Shown here: in pieces, positions 51,729 through 59,818 of the stretch | Numbering within the stretch: the first letter of the stretch is position 1 | Layout of the letters: every line of letters starts with the position of its first letter | Source: Alphaproteobacteria bacterium | GTDB taxonomy: Bacteria > Pseudomonadota > Alphaproteobacteria > Rhizobiales > Xanthobacteraceae | Reading direction: 5' to 3' | Length of the DNA: 64,000 nucleotides | Assembly: GCA_037200445.1 (NCBI GenBank) | Contig: JBBCGH010000001.1 | Location: 1,240,001 to 1,304,000, forward strand | Made by a program: the position numbers and the translations under genes | The notes under the pieces: generated by a model | Database searches by the model: none | What the model was told of the DNA's origin: nothing | What the model saw: only the letters and a program-made list of their open reading frames with translations

Positions 51729-52550
51729 ATGCACAAACTGCTCCTGTCCGCGGTCGCTGCCGCACTTGGCCTTGCGCTCGCGGCTGCGCCCGCCGCCGCG
51801 CAGACCCCGGAAAAGATCAAGCAGCGCGGCGTGCTCGTGGTCGGCACCAAGCCCGACTACAAGCCGTTCGGTTTCCGCGATCCGAGCGGAGCCATCGTCG
51901 GCTTCGAGCCGGACATCGCCAGGCTCGTCGCCGACAAGCTCGGCGTGAAGCTCGAGCTCGAGCCGGTCGTCTCGTCGAACCGCATGCAGTTCCTGCAGCA
52001 GGGCAAGATCGACCTGATGATCGCCACCATGAACGACAAGCCGGACCGCCGGCAGATCGTCGGCATCATCGAGCCGCTCTACTACGCCTCCGGCGTCAAC
52101 GTGCTTGCCAACAAAAAGGCGAACCTGAAGAGCTGGGAGCAGCTCAAGGACCAGAAGGTCTGTGCCATCCAGGGCGCCTGGTACAACAAGCCGGTCGCCG
52201 AGAAATACGGCGCCGACATCGTCGCCTTCAAAGGCCAGACCGAGGCCGAGGTCGCGCTCCAGCAGGGCAACTGCATCGGCTGGGTCTACGACGACACCGC
52301 GTTTGCGGAGCGCCTCGCCGATCCGAAGTGGTCGGGTTTCGAGATGACGCTGCCGACCATCCTGGAGGAGCCCTGGGGTCTTGCGGTGCCGCTGCCGGAA
52401 CGCGACGGACCGTGGGGCAAGTTCATGGCGCAGCAGCTCGAGGACTGGCACCGCACCGGCAAGCTGATCGAGCTCGAGAAGAAGTGGAATATCCCGGCCT
52501 CGGCGTTCCTGAAGAAGATGCACGAGCAGTATTCGAAGAAGGGGTCGTAG
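51729..52550 (+). CDS. Polar amino-acid-type ABC transporter substrate-binding protein
   Basis: This 273-residue periplasmic protein has a signal peptide (MHKLLLSAVAAALGLALAAA, cleavage after PAAA). The mature part KIKQRGVLVVGTKPDYKPFGFRD and the later motif GFEPDIARLVADKLGVKLELEP place it in SBP family 3, which binds amino acids, opines or small organic acids. The start follows gagggacc. The transporter genes follow immediately after a hairpin repeat that separates the abundant binding protein from the permeases. Confidence 0.92.
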   Translation: MHKLLLSAVAAALGLALAAAPAAAQTPEKIKQRGVLVVGTKPDYKPFGFRDPSGAIVGFEPDIARLVADKLGVKLELEPVVSSNRMQFLQQGKIDLMIATMNDKPDRRQIVGIIEPLYYASGVNVLANKKANLKSWEQLKDQKVCAIQGAWYNKPVAEKYGADIVAFKGQTEAEVALQQGNCIGWVYDDTAFAERLADPKWSGFEMTLPTILEEPWGLAVPLPERDGPWGKFMAQQLEDWHRTGKLIELEKKWNIPASAFLKKMHEQYSKKGS

Positions 52551-52565
52551 TGCCCATGCCGCGGG

Positions 52566-52647
52566 CGTCATGCCCCGCGAAAGCGGGGCATCCAGTAAAC
52601 GCATGCGTCGATGATTACTGGATCGCCCGCCTTCGCGGGCGATGACG
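52566..52647. repeat. Paired-hairpin intergenic repeat, copy 3 (overlaps a permease start)
   Basis: Same structure as copies 1 and 2. Its terminal ATGACG supplies the first in-frame ATG of the downstream permease gene. It sits inside the operon between the binding-protein and permease genes. Confidence 0.9.
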
Positions 52648-53409
52648 CTTGTTGTGATCGACCTCCACCCCCTTTGGGACTGGTTCCGGGTTCTCAACGA
52701 GAGCACCGGCATCAAGCTCACCATCTTCTACGATGCCTTCGATCGCGCGCGCTTCTTCAACAGCTTCCTCACTTCCGTCCGGCTGATGGGCATCTGCCTT
52801 GTTGCGAGCGTTGTCATCGGCGTCGTCGGCGCGTGGATCCAGGGCTCGAAGCTGCGCGTGCTGCGCCTTTTCACGCAGGGCTACATCCAGTTCTTCCGCA
52901 ACACGCCGCCGCTGGTGCAACTCTATTTCTTCTACTTCGCGCTCGGCTCCTACCTGAAGATCACGGGCGCGAACGGAATCGCGGTGCCGCTCGTCTCCAA
53001 TTTCACCTGGGCGGCGATCTGTCTCTCGTTCTACGCCGGCGCGTTCAACGTGGAAATCTTTCGCGCCGGCATCGAGGCGGTGCCGCGCGAGACGCTGGAA
53101 GCCGCCGAGAGCCTCGGCTATTCGCGGCTGAAGGCCTATGCCTACGTGATCCTGCCGCTCGCCTTCCGCATCAGCCTGCCGGCGCTCAACAACAATCTCG
53201 TCAACCTGATCAAGACAACGACCATTGCGTATGCGATCGCCGTCCCTGAGATGCTCTATGTGGCGAACCAGATCTGGTCGGACGAGTCGAACGTCCCTGA
53301 GATGATGAACGTGCTGCTCATCGTCTACGTGGCGCTGGTCGGCCTGCTGGTCTGGGTGATGGGGCGCTGGGAGCGCGCTCTGACCATTCCGGGATATTCG
53401 CCGGCATGA
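52642..53409 (+). CDS. Amino-acid-type ABC transporter permease 1
   Basis: This 255-residue permease has about five helices and the EAA coupling loop EAVPRETLEAAESLGYSRLKAYAYVILP. The annotated ATG lies within the repeat copy 3; an in-frame GTG at 52654 (IDLHPLWDWFRVL following) may be the original start. It overlaps permease 2 by 4 bases. HisM/GltK-like by family. Confidence 0.88.
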   Translation: MTLVVIDLHPLWDWFRVLNESTGIKLTIFYDAFDRARFFNSFLTSVRLMGICLVASVVIGVVGAWIQGSKLRVLRLFTQGYIQFFRNTPPLVQLYFFYFALGSYLKITGANGIAVPLVSNFTWAAICLSFYAGAFNVEIFRAGIEAVPRETLEAAESLGYSRLKAYAYVILPLAFRISLPALNNNLVNLIKTTTIAYAIAVPEMLYVANQIWSDESNVPEMMNVLLIVYVALVGLLVWVMGRWERALTIPGYSPA

Positions 53410-54242
53410 TCGCGAACCGTTCCGATCTCGCCGTCCTCAAGCCGTTCCGCATCGGCGCGGCGGAGCCCTTCCGCTTCACCATATGGCACGGCCTCGCGCT
53501 CTTCGTTGCGCTGGTCGTCGCGATCGGCGTCGGCGAAGCGCAGGCGCAAGCCGCGGCCGGCAAGCCCGGCATCGTCGAGACCATCCTCAAGTGGACGCCG
53601 CTACTTGCTCAGGGCTTCGCCCTCAACATCGCAATGAGCTTCATGGCGATGGCGATCGGCACCGCGGTCGGCGTGCCGTTGGGCCTCGCGCAAATCTCGC
53701 TGCTGCCGCCGGTGCGCACGGGCTCGTGGTTCGTCACCCAATTCTTCCGCAATTCGCCGTGGCTGGTGCTGCTGTTCTACTGCATGCTGCTGCTGCCGTT
53801 CGAAGTACGCATCGGCAACACCATCGTGCCGCTCCCCGGTTGGCTCAAGTCCACCATCGGGCTGTCACTGCCCGTGATGGCCAACGTGTCCGAGCTGGTA
53901 CGCGGCGCGGTGCGCTCGATCCCCTACGGCCAATGGGAGTCCGCCGAGTCGCTGGCGATGACGCGCTGGCAGACCTTGCGCATGGTCATCCTGCCGCAAT
54001 GCGTGAAGCGCATGACGCCGCCCTGGATGAACCTCTACGCGATCCTGACCGTGGCGACGCCGCTCACCTCGGTGGTTGGCGTCAGCGAGGCGATGACCCT
54101 GACCGGCGATATTCTCTCTTCGGAGGCGCGCACCGAGCTGCTCGTGCCGATGTATCTTTATCTGCTGCTGTGGTTCTTCATCTATTGCTATCCGATCGCG
54201 CGCGCGACGCTCGCGCTCGAGAAGCGCTTTGCGGTGAAGTAA
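53406..54242 (+). CDS. Amino-acid-type ABC transporter permease 2
   Basis: This 278-residue permease has the N-terminal cytosolic stretch, about five helices and a coupling loop reading SIPYGQWESAESLAMTRWQTLRMVILPQ. It forms the heterodimer with permease 1. Its stop overlaps the ATPase ATG (TAATG). Confidence 0.9.
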   Translation: MIANRSDLAVLKPFRIGAAEPFRFTIWHGLALFVALVVAIGVGEAQAQAAAGKPGIVETILKWTPLLAQGFALNIAMSFMAMAIGTAVGVPLGLAQISLLPPVRTGSWFVTQFFRNSPWLVLLFYCMLLLPFEVRIGNTIVPLPGWLKSTIGLSLPVMANVSELVRGAVRSIPYGQWESAESLAMTRWQTLRMVILPQCVKRMTPPWMNLYAILTVATPLTSVVGVSEAMTLTGDILSSEARTELLVPMYLYLLLWFFIYCYPIARATLALEKRFAVK

Positions 54243-54991
54243 TGCGTTGGACGCCCGACCAGCCGCTCGTCTCCATCAAGGACGTGCACAAGACGTTCGC
54301 CGGCAACATCGAGGTGCTCAAGGGCATCACCATGGATGTCATGAAGCGCGAGGTCGTCTGCATCATCGGCCCCTCCGGCTCGGGGAAATCGACGCTGCTG
54401 CGCTGCGTCAACGCGCTGGTGCCGATCGACCGCGGTTCGATCCTGGTGGAGGGGCGGGAGGTCAACGACCCAAAGCTCGACAAGCTCGCACTACGCCGCA
54501 AGGTCGGCATGGTGTTCCAGCAGTACAATCTCTTTCCGCACAAGACTGCGCTGGAGAACGTCATGATGGCGCCGGTGCATGTCTTGAAGCGCGACCGCAA
54601 GGAGGTGGAGGCGCAGGCGCGCGCGCTGATCGCCAAGGTGCGCCTCACCGGCAAGGAGGCGAGCTATCCGGGCGAACTGTCTGGCGGACAGCAGCAGCGC
54701 ATCGCGATCGCACGCTCGCTTGCCATGAACCCAGACGTGATGCTGTTCGACGAGGTGACCGCCGCGCTCGATCCCGAAACCGTGAAGGGTGTGCTGGTCA
54801 CGATCCGCGAGCTCGCCGAGGACGGCATGACCTGCATGATCGTCACCCACGAGATGGGCTTTGCGCGCGAGGTCGCCAGCCGGATTTATTTCACCGACGG
54901 CGGGGTGCTGGTCGAGCACGGTCCGCCGAAGGAGTTTTTCGCCAATCCGAAGGATGCGCGAACCAAGCAATTCCTGGATCAGATTTTGTGA
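54242..54991 (+). CDS. Amino-acid-type ABC transporter ATP-binding protein
   Basis: The protein has 249 residues. Walker A is GPSGSGKST, the Q-loop is VFQQYNLFPHKTALEN, the signature is LSGGQQQRIAIARSLAM, Walker B is VMLFDEVTAALDPE (with V in place of the usual P after Glu), and the H-loop is VTHEM. GlnQ/HisP type. The last gene of the transporter operon; a palindromic repeat follows 6 bases later. Confidence 0.95.
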   Translation: MRWTPDQPLVSIKDVHKTFAGNIEVLKGITMDVMKREVVCIIGPSGSGKSTLLRCVNALVPIDRGSILVEGREVNDPKLDKLALRRKVGMVFQQYNLFPHKTALENVMMAPVHVLKRDRKEVEAQARALIAKVRLTGKEASYPGELSGGQQQRIAIARSLAMNPDVMLFDEVTAALDPETVKGVLVTIRELAEDGMTCMIVTHEMGFAREVASRIYFTDGGVLVEHGPPKEFFANPKDARTKQFLDQIL

Positions 54992-54997
54992 GCAGCC

Positions 54998-55067
54998 TGT
55001 AGCCCGCATGGAGCGAAGCGCAATGCGGGAAAAGCCCCGGATTTCGCTCCGCTTCATCCGGGCTACA
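54998..55067. repeat. Palindromic intergenic repeat, TGTAGCC...GGCTACA family
   Basis: Outer arms TGTAGCC and GGCTACA enclose CGCATGGAGCGAAGCGCAATGCG and ATTTCGCTCCGCTTCAT hairpin parts. It lies between the stops of convergent genes and may end both transcripts. A related copy is at 22294-22377. Confidence 0.8.
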
Positions 55068-55069
55068 AA

Positions 55070-56029
55070 CTACTCCCCCTTCAGCCCCAGCTGCTTGATC
55101 ACCGGACCCCAGCGCTCCGTCTCGGCTTTGATGAACGCGCCAAGCTCCTCCGGTGTCGAGCTTGTGAGTTCGATGGCCGAGAGCCGGTCGCCCATGCCGG
55201 GCAGGGCGACGATACGCTTCATTTCGGCGTTGAGCTTGTCGACGATCGGCCGCGGCGTGCCGGCGGGCGCGAGCAGGCCGTACCACTCGGTCGTCACCAC
55301 ATCGATGCCTTGCTCGCGGAAGGTCGGGATTTCCGGCACCGACGGGTAGCGCTCGGCCGATGAAATGCCGAGCGCGCGCAGTTGCCCGGCGCGATACTGG
55401 GGCAAGGCCTGCGCGACGGTCGCGAATTGCAGCGGCAGGTGGCCCGCGAGCAGGTCGTTCATCGCCGGCGTTCCGCCACGGTACACGATGTGCAGCATGT
55501 CGATGCCGGTTTGCGCCTTGATCAGCTCGCCGGTCAGATGCGTCATGCTGCCCACGCCGGCGGAGCCGAAGTTGAGCGTCAGCGTTCTGGTCCTGCCCAG
55601 CGCCACCAGTTCCTTTGCGTCCTTCGCGGGCAATGAAGGATGCGCATAGAGCACCACCGGCGTGCGCGCGAGCAGCGAGATCGGCTGGAAATCCTTGATG
55701 CCGTCATATTGCATCGAGGCGTAGAGCGCCGGATTGGTGGTGTGGCCGCTCACCACGATGATCAGCGTGTAACCGTCCGGCTCGGCCTTCGCGGCCGCCG
55801 CGGTGCCGATCATCGTCCCGGCGCCAGGCCGGTTCTCGACAATGACGGACTGGCCCCAGTTCTCCTGCAAGCGCTGCGCAAGCAGGCACCCGAGCACATC
55901 GACCGAGCCGCCGGGCGGGTAGGGCACGATAATGCGGATCTGCCGCTCGGGATATTTGTCGGCGCCTTGAGCGAATACGGCGAACGGTGCAAGGCTGAAT
56001 ACGAGCGCGGCGAGGAGAAGCGCGCGCAT
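55070..56029 (-). CDS. Tripartite tricarboxylate transporter (Bug/TctC) binding protein, orphan
   Basis: This 319-residue protein has a signal peptide (MRALLLAALVFSLAPFAVFA) and the family start YPERQIRIIVPYPPGGSVDVLG and the substrate-loop region TLNFGSAGVGSMTHLTGELI. No TctA or TctB membrane genes are nearby, as is common for these expanded orphan receptors in Bradyrhizobium and Bordetella relatives. Coupled to the next gene upstream with one base between stop and start. Confidence 0.92.
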   Translation of the reverse strand: MRALLLAALVFSLAPFAVFAQGADKYPERQIRIIVPYPPGGSVDVLGCLLAQRLQENWGQSVIVENRPGAGTMIGTAAAAKAEPDGYTLIIVVSGHTTNPALYASMQYDGIKDFQPISLLARTPVVLYAHPSLPAKDAKELVALGRTRTLTLNFGSAGVGSMTHLTGELIKAQTGIDMLHIVYRGGTPAMNDLLAGHLPLQFATVAQALPQYRAGQLRALGISSAERYPSVPEIPTFREQGIDVVTTEWYGLLAPAGTPRPIVDKLNAEMKRIVALPGMGDRLSAIELTSSTPEELGAFIKAETERWGPVIKQLGLKGE

Positions 56030-56030
56030 G

Positions 56031-57029
56031 TCAGCTGCCGTTCAGGTCATGCACGTCGGGGAAGAACATGTCCTTCCAGGATTTCGGCGCTTCCTTGATC
56101 GAGCCGACGCTCGCCATGAAATTCGCGAACTTCATGGTGTTCTCCGGCGCCATGGTCCAGCGCACCTGCGGGCCCGAAATCACCGCCGTCACCTTGTCGA
56201 GCGGCAGCTTCGATTTCACGTCCTCGATCCAGTAGCCCGCCGCCTTCTGGCGATTTTTGTCCACGATGTCGGTTGCCTCCTTCAACGCGGCGATCAGCGC
56301 CTTGTAGAGCACGGGATTCTTGTCGCGGAAGCGTGCGCTTGTCCACGCGCAGGTGAAGGTGTGCGGTCCGTCCATGATGTCGAAGGAATTGAGGATCGTG
56401 CGGACGCCCGGCTTGTCCAGTTGCTGGAACTGGAATGGCGGCACGCTGAACACGTTGTTGACCTCGCCGGAGCCGGCGAGCAGCGCGATGGTCGCGTCCG
56501 GCGGCGACATCGAGACGGTGAGCTGATCGTATTTGCCGTAGTTCGCCTGCCCGAACATTTTCGCGGCCGCCATCTGCAGCGCCACCGCCTGCACGGAAAC
56601 CTTCACGGCCGGCACCGCGATGCGGTCGGAGTCCTTCAGGTCGGCGATCGACTTGATGCGCTCCTCGCGCGTATTCATCAAAAACGGTTGCGACGAGAGC
56701 GCCGAGATGCCCTTGACCTCGTTGGCCGTGCCCTTGGTGCGCGCCCAGAGCGTCACCAGCCCTGGCACGCCGCCCGCGACGATATCGATCGAGTCCGAGA
56801 TCAGCGCGTTGTTCATCGCGTCGGGGCCGTTGAATGTGGCCCACATGATCTTCACGTCCTTGAGGCCGAGCGCGGCGGCGTGCTTCTCCAGCAGCTTCTC
56901 GTGCTCCATCACGTTGAACTGCAGGTAGCCCATCGAGAATTGCCGGGCGATGCGGACTTCCTGCGCGCTCGCGGCGCTTGCGACCAGCGATGCCGCGGCG
57001 GCGATAAGAATTGAAAGACCTCGATGCAT
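56031..57029 (-). CDS. NMT1/ThiY-like ABC transporter substrate-binding protein, orphan
   Basis: This 332-residue protein starts HRGLSILIAAAASLVASAAS (signal peptide, cleavage near AQEVRI), followed by EVRIARQFSMGYLQFNVMEH; the SBP_bac family of nitrate, sulfonate and taurine type (NMT1-like). No ATPase or permease accompanies it. The start at 57029 follows gagga. It probably shares a transcript with the TctC-type gene. Confidence 0.85.
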   Translation of the reverse strand: MHRGLSILIAAAASLVASAASAQEVRIARQFSMGYLQFNVMEHEKLLEKHAAALGLKDVKIMWATFNGPDAMNNALISDSIDIVAGGVPGLVTLWARTKGTANEVKGISALSSQPFLMNTREERIKSIADLKDSDRIAVPAVKVSVQAVALQMAAAKMFGQANYGKYDQLTVSMSPPDATIALLAGSGEVNNVFSVPPFQFQQLDKPGVRTILNSFDIMDGPHTFTCAWTSARFRDKNPVLYKALIAALKEATDIVDKNRQKAAGYWIEDVKSKLPLDKVTAVISGPQVRWTMAPENTMKFANFMASVGSIKEAPKSWKDMFFPDVHDLNGS

Positions 57030-57121
57030 GACGTTTCCTCGTTTGGCGCGCGGTCTTGGCCGCGCTTCGGTGCAGAGGCTACGGCCTAGACCGTCAGCCA
57101 GCAAGTTTCGCCGAATGAAAG

Positions 57122-58633
57122 CTAGCGCGGATCAAACCGCGGGTAGGGCCCGTCGGTGAGCGCGTAGCGCGCCAGCACCATCTCGCGCACGCGCGCGCGT
57201 TGCACCTTGCCCTGCAGGCTGCGCGGGATTTGCGTAATCGTGAGGCAAGCGCGCGGATGCTTGTAGCGCGCAAGCCCTTGCGTCGCGGCCGCGACTGCCT
57301 CGCTGTGATCGGCGCCATCCTCCGACACCGCCACGATGATCTCGCCCCAGTGCGCCGACGGAATGCCGACCACCACCATGCCGGATGGCAGCACGCGCTC
57401 GATCTCCTCCGGATAGATCTTGTAGCCGCCGGTCTTCATCACGTCGTGCGCGCGCCCGGCAAGGAACAGCCGTCCATGTTCGTCCAGATAGCCAAGGTCG
57501 CCGGTCGCGTGGAACGCGCCGTCGGGCATTTCGTGGAAGCCTTTCTCGTCGACGTGACCATGCATCATGTGCGGGCTGCGCAGATGGATTTCGCCATGCT
57601 CGCCCGTTGCGCAGAGGCGGCCAGCTTCGTCACGGATCTCGATCTCGACGCCGCGCGCGGCGGTGCCGAGGCACACGGCGTCGAGGGTGACGAGGTCGCG
57701 GTAGTAATCCGCGGCCTCATTCATCTCCAGCACGGTAATCGGATTGAACATCTCGGACTTGCCGTAGGTGACGCGGATCACCTCACCGAATTTCGCGGTC
57801 GCGGCGCGATAGAGCGCGGGCTGCAGCGTCGCCGTGCCGCAAAAGATGCACTTGATGCCGTCGATGCGCTTGTGCCGCGTGCCTTCCACCAGCTTCGTCA
57901 GCACCGTGGGCGGCGCGAACACGGCGGTGAGTTCGCCGCGCGGGAACAATTCGTCCACGTAGGCGACATCGACGCCGCCGATCAGTTCGACGGACGCGCC
58001 AGTCTCGAACCAGGTGGCGGCGAGCAGTGCCACGCCATGCGACCAGGCGTTCATCAGGAGGACGCGGTCGTTCGCGCCCGGCACGAACGGCAGATGCGCG
58101 CGCAGCAATTCATGCGCGATCCAGCGCCGGTCGTGGCGATGAATGATCCCCTTTGGACGTCCGGTCGTGCCCGAGGTCATGCTGGCTTTGCCCCAGGCGT
58201 GCGGATCAAAGGGAAGTTCGGGCGCAATGCGTGGCGGCCGCGCCAGAATATCCTCCAGCACCATCACGTCGAGACCAAGCGAGGCGACACGCGGCAACTC
58301 GCTGCACTCCACCAGGGCGCAGCGCACCGCTAAGATGCGCATCGCGTAGGCGATGTCGTCCGGCCCGAGATTGAGATCGACCACGAACTCGGCGGCGCCG
58401 CTGGCCATCACGCCATAGCTCGCCGCGACAACACCGGGCCCGTTGCGCGCCACGATCGCGATCACGTCGCCGGGCTGCGCGCCCGCCGCGACTACGGCGG
58501 CGCGCACAGCGGCGGCCTGCGCGACGAGTTCCGCGTAGGTGAGCGTCTGTCCGCGCGAGGACACCGCGACACGCTCGCCGAATGCCGCGAACCGACGCAG
58601 CGATTGGGCCCAGGGATTTTGCGCGACTGCCAT
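57122..58633 (-). CDS. AMP-dependent acyl-CoA synthetase/ligase
   Basis: This 503-residue protein has the P-loop-like AMP-binding motif MTSGTTGRPKGII, the A8-like loop ATGDLGYLDEHGRLFLAGRAHDVMKTGGYKIYP and the catalytic Lys near the C-terminus (RSLQGKVQR). It activates a carboxylic acid to its CoA thioester and is the likely entry step of the pathway served by the divergent lyase and dehydrogenase genes. The 240-bp divergent space holds two large palindromes. Confidence 0.92.
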   Translation of the reverse strand: MAVAQNPWAQSLRRFAAFGERVAVSSRGQTLTYAELVAQAAAVRAAVVAAGAQPGDVIAIVARNGPGVVAASYGVMASGAAEFVVDLNLGPDDIAYAMRILAVRCALVECSELPRVASLGLDVMVLEDILARPPRIAPELPFDPHAWGKASMTSGTTGRPKGIIHRHDRRWIAHELLRAHLPFVPGANDRVLLMNAWSHGVALLAATWFETGASVELIGGVDVAYVDELFPRGELTAVFAPPTVLTKLVEGTRHKRIDGIKCIFCGTATLQPALYRAATAKFGEVIRVTYGKSEMFNPITVLEMNEAADYYRDLVTLDAVCLGTAARGVEIEIRDEAGRLCATGEHGEIHLRSPHMMHGHVDEKGFHEMPDGAFHATGDLGYLDEHGRLFLAGRAHDVMKTGGYKIYPEEIERVLPSGMVVVGIPSAHWGEIIVAVSEDGADHSEAVAAATQGLARYKHPRACLTITQIPRSLQGKVQRARVREMVLARYALTDGPYPRFDPR

Positions 58634-58666
58634 GCTTTGACGCTCTGTGGCTAATTGGTTAGCGTC

Positions 58667-58739
58667 CTAGTGTCCAGATTCCGAAGTTCGCCCTACCGTG
58701 CAACATTCTCTGATGCGAACTTCGGAATCGAAGGACACT
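58667..58739. repeat. Composite palindrome a (GATTCCGAAGTTCGC arms)
   Basis: AGTGTCC (58669) pairs with GGACACT (58733) outside and GATTCCGAAGTTCGC (58677-58691) pairs perfectly with GCGAACTTCGGAATC (58715-58729) inside, with a 23-base loop. The partner element b lies 16 bases on. Confidence 0.9.
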
Positions 58740-58754
58740 GGCAACTTTTTGAAT

Positions 58755-58831
58755 CTAGTGCCCTTTTGAACCTGAAGTTCGCAACCGTATGCGCGGCTTG
58801 GCGAGTGCGAACTTCAGGTTCAGAGCACTAG
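58755..58831. repeat. Composite palindrome b (GAACCTGAAGTTCGC arms)
   Basis: CTAGTGC (58755) pairs with GCACTAG (58825) outside and GAACCTGAAGTTCGC (58768-58782) pairs perfectly with GCGAACTTCAGGTTC (58807-58821) inside. It is a diverged sister of element a with matching changes on both arms. Confidence 0.9.
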
Positions 58832-58873
58832 CCTGCCCCACGCAAATTCCAAGAAGAGCCCGAGGAGCAAACC

Positions 58874-59818
58874 ATGGCCGAATTCATTGAAGTCCGCGAG
58901 GTCGGCCTGCGCGACGGCATCCAGAGCATCAAGACCGTAGTCCCGACCGACCTGAAGCTCGCCTGGATCAGGGCCGAGGCCGCGGCCGGTGTGCGCGACA
59001 TCGAGGTGTGCTCGTTCGTGCCGCCGAAGCTGCTGCCGCAGTTCGCCGACGCCGAGGCGGTGACCATGGGCGCGCTGCAGGTTCCCGGCCTCACCGTCGC
59101 GGCGCTGATGCCGAACCTGAAGGGCGCCGAACGCGGTGCCGCGCTCGGCGTGCACCGGCTCGACTACGTGGTGTCGGTCAGCGAGAGCCACAACATGAAC
59201 AACGTGCGCCGCTCGACCGCCGACTCGCTTGCGGACCTGCAACGCATCGCGGATTTCCTGAAGACCGTCCCGGCGGACAAGCGTCCGCGGCTCCTGTGCG
59301 GCCTCGCGACCTCGTTCGGTTGCACGCTGGAGGGCAATGTGCCGCCCGATCGGGTGGTTCAGTTTGCCGAGAAGGTCGCGTCAATCGGCGTGGATGAGAT
59401 CGCGCTCGCCGATACGGTGGGCTTCGCCAATCCGAACGCGATCCGCACCCTATTCACGCGCGTGCGAAAGGCGATCGGCCCGGACATTGTGCTCGCCTCG
59501 CACTTCCACGACACGCGCGGGCTCGGCATCGCGAATGTTTCTGCGGCAATCGATGTCGGTGTGCGTCACTTCGATGCCTCGCTCTGCGGGCTCGGCGGCT
59601 GTCCGTGGGCGCCCGGCGCAACCGGCAACATCGTCACCGAGGATGTCGTGTTCCTCGCCGAGTCGCTCGGCTTTGACACCGGCATCGATCTCGACAGGCT
59701 GGTCGAGGCCCGCAAGATCGTGAGCCAAGCGTTGCCGAACGAAGCGCTCTACGGGCAGGTTGCAAAAGCTGGGCTGCCGAAGGGCTTCTCATACGCCGAA
59801 GCCCGCAAGGCGGCCTGA
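58874..59818 (+). CDS. mvaB: Hydroxymethylglutaryl-CoA lyase-like enzyme
   Basis: This 314-residue HMGL-family TIM barrel has the start VREVGLRDGIQSIKTVVP (metal-binding Asp and catalytic Arg), the metal His pair SHFHDTRGLG and the C-terminal signature GLGGCPWAPGATGN with the catalytic Cys. It cleaves HMG-CoA or a related 3-hydroxyacyl-CoA to acetyl-CoA and a keto acid, in leucine or terpenoid breakdown. The start follows cccgaggagc. Coupled to the dehydrogenase gene by TGATG overlap. Confidence 0.92.
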   Translation: MAEFIEVREVGLRDGIQSIKTVVPTDLKLAWIRAEAAAGVRDIEVCSFVPPKLLPQFADAEAVTMGALQVPGLTVAALMPNLKGAERGAALGVHRLDYVVSVSESHNMNNVRRSTADSLADLQRIADFLKTVPADKRPRLLCGLATSFGCTLEGNVPPDRVVQFAEKVASIGVDEIALADTVGFANPNAIRTLFTRVRKAIGPDIVLASHFHDTRGLGIANVSAAIDVGVRHFDASLCGLGGCPWAPGATGNIVTEDVVFLAESLGFDTGIDLDRLVEARKIVSQALPNEALYGQVAKAGLPKGFSYAEARKAA

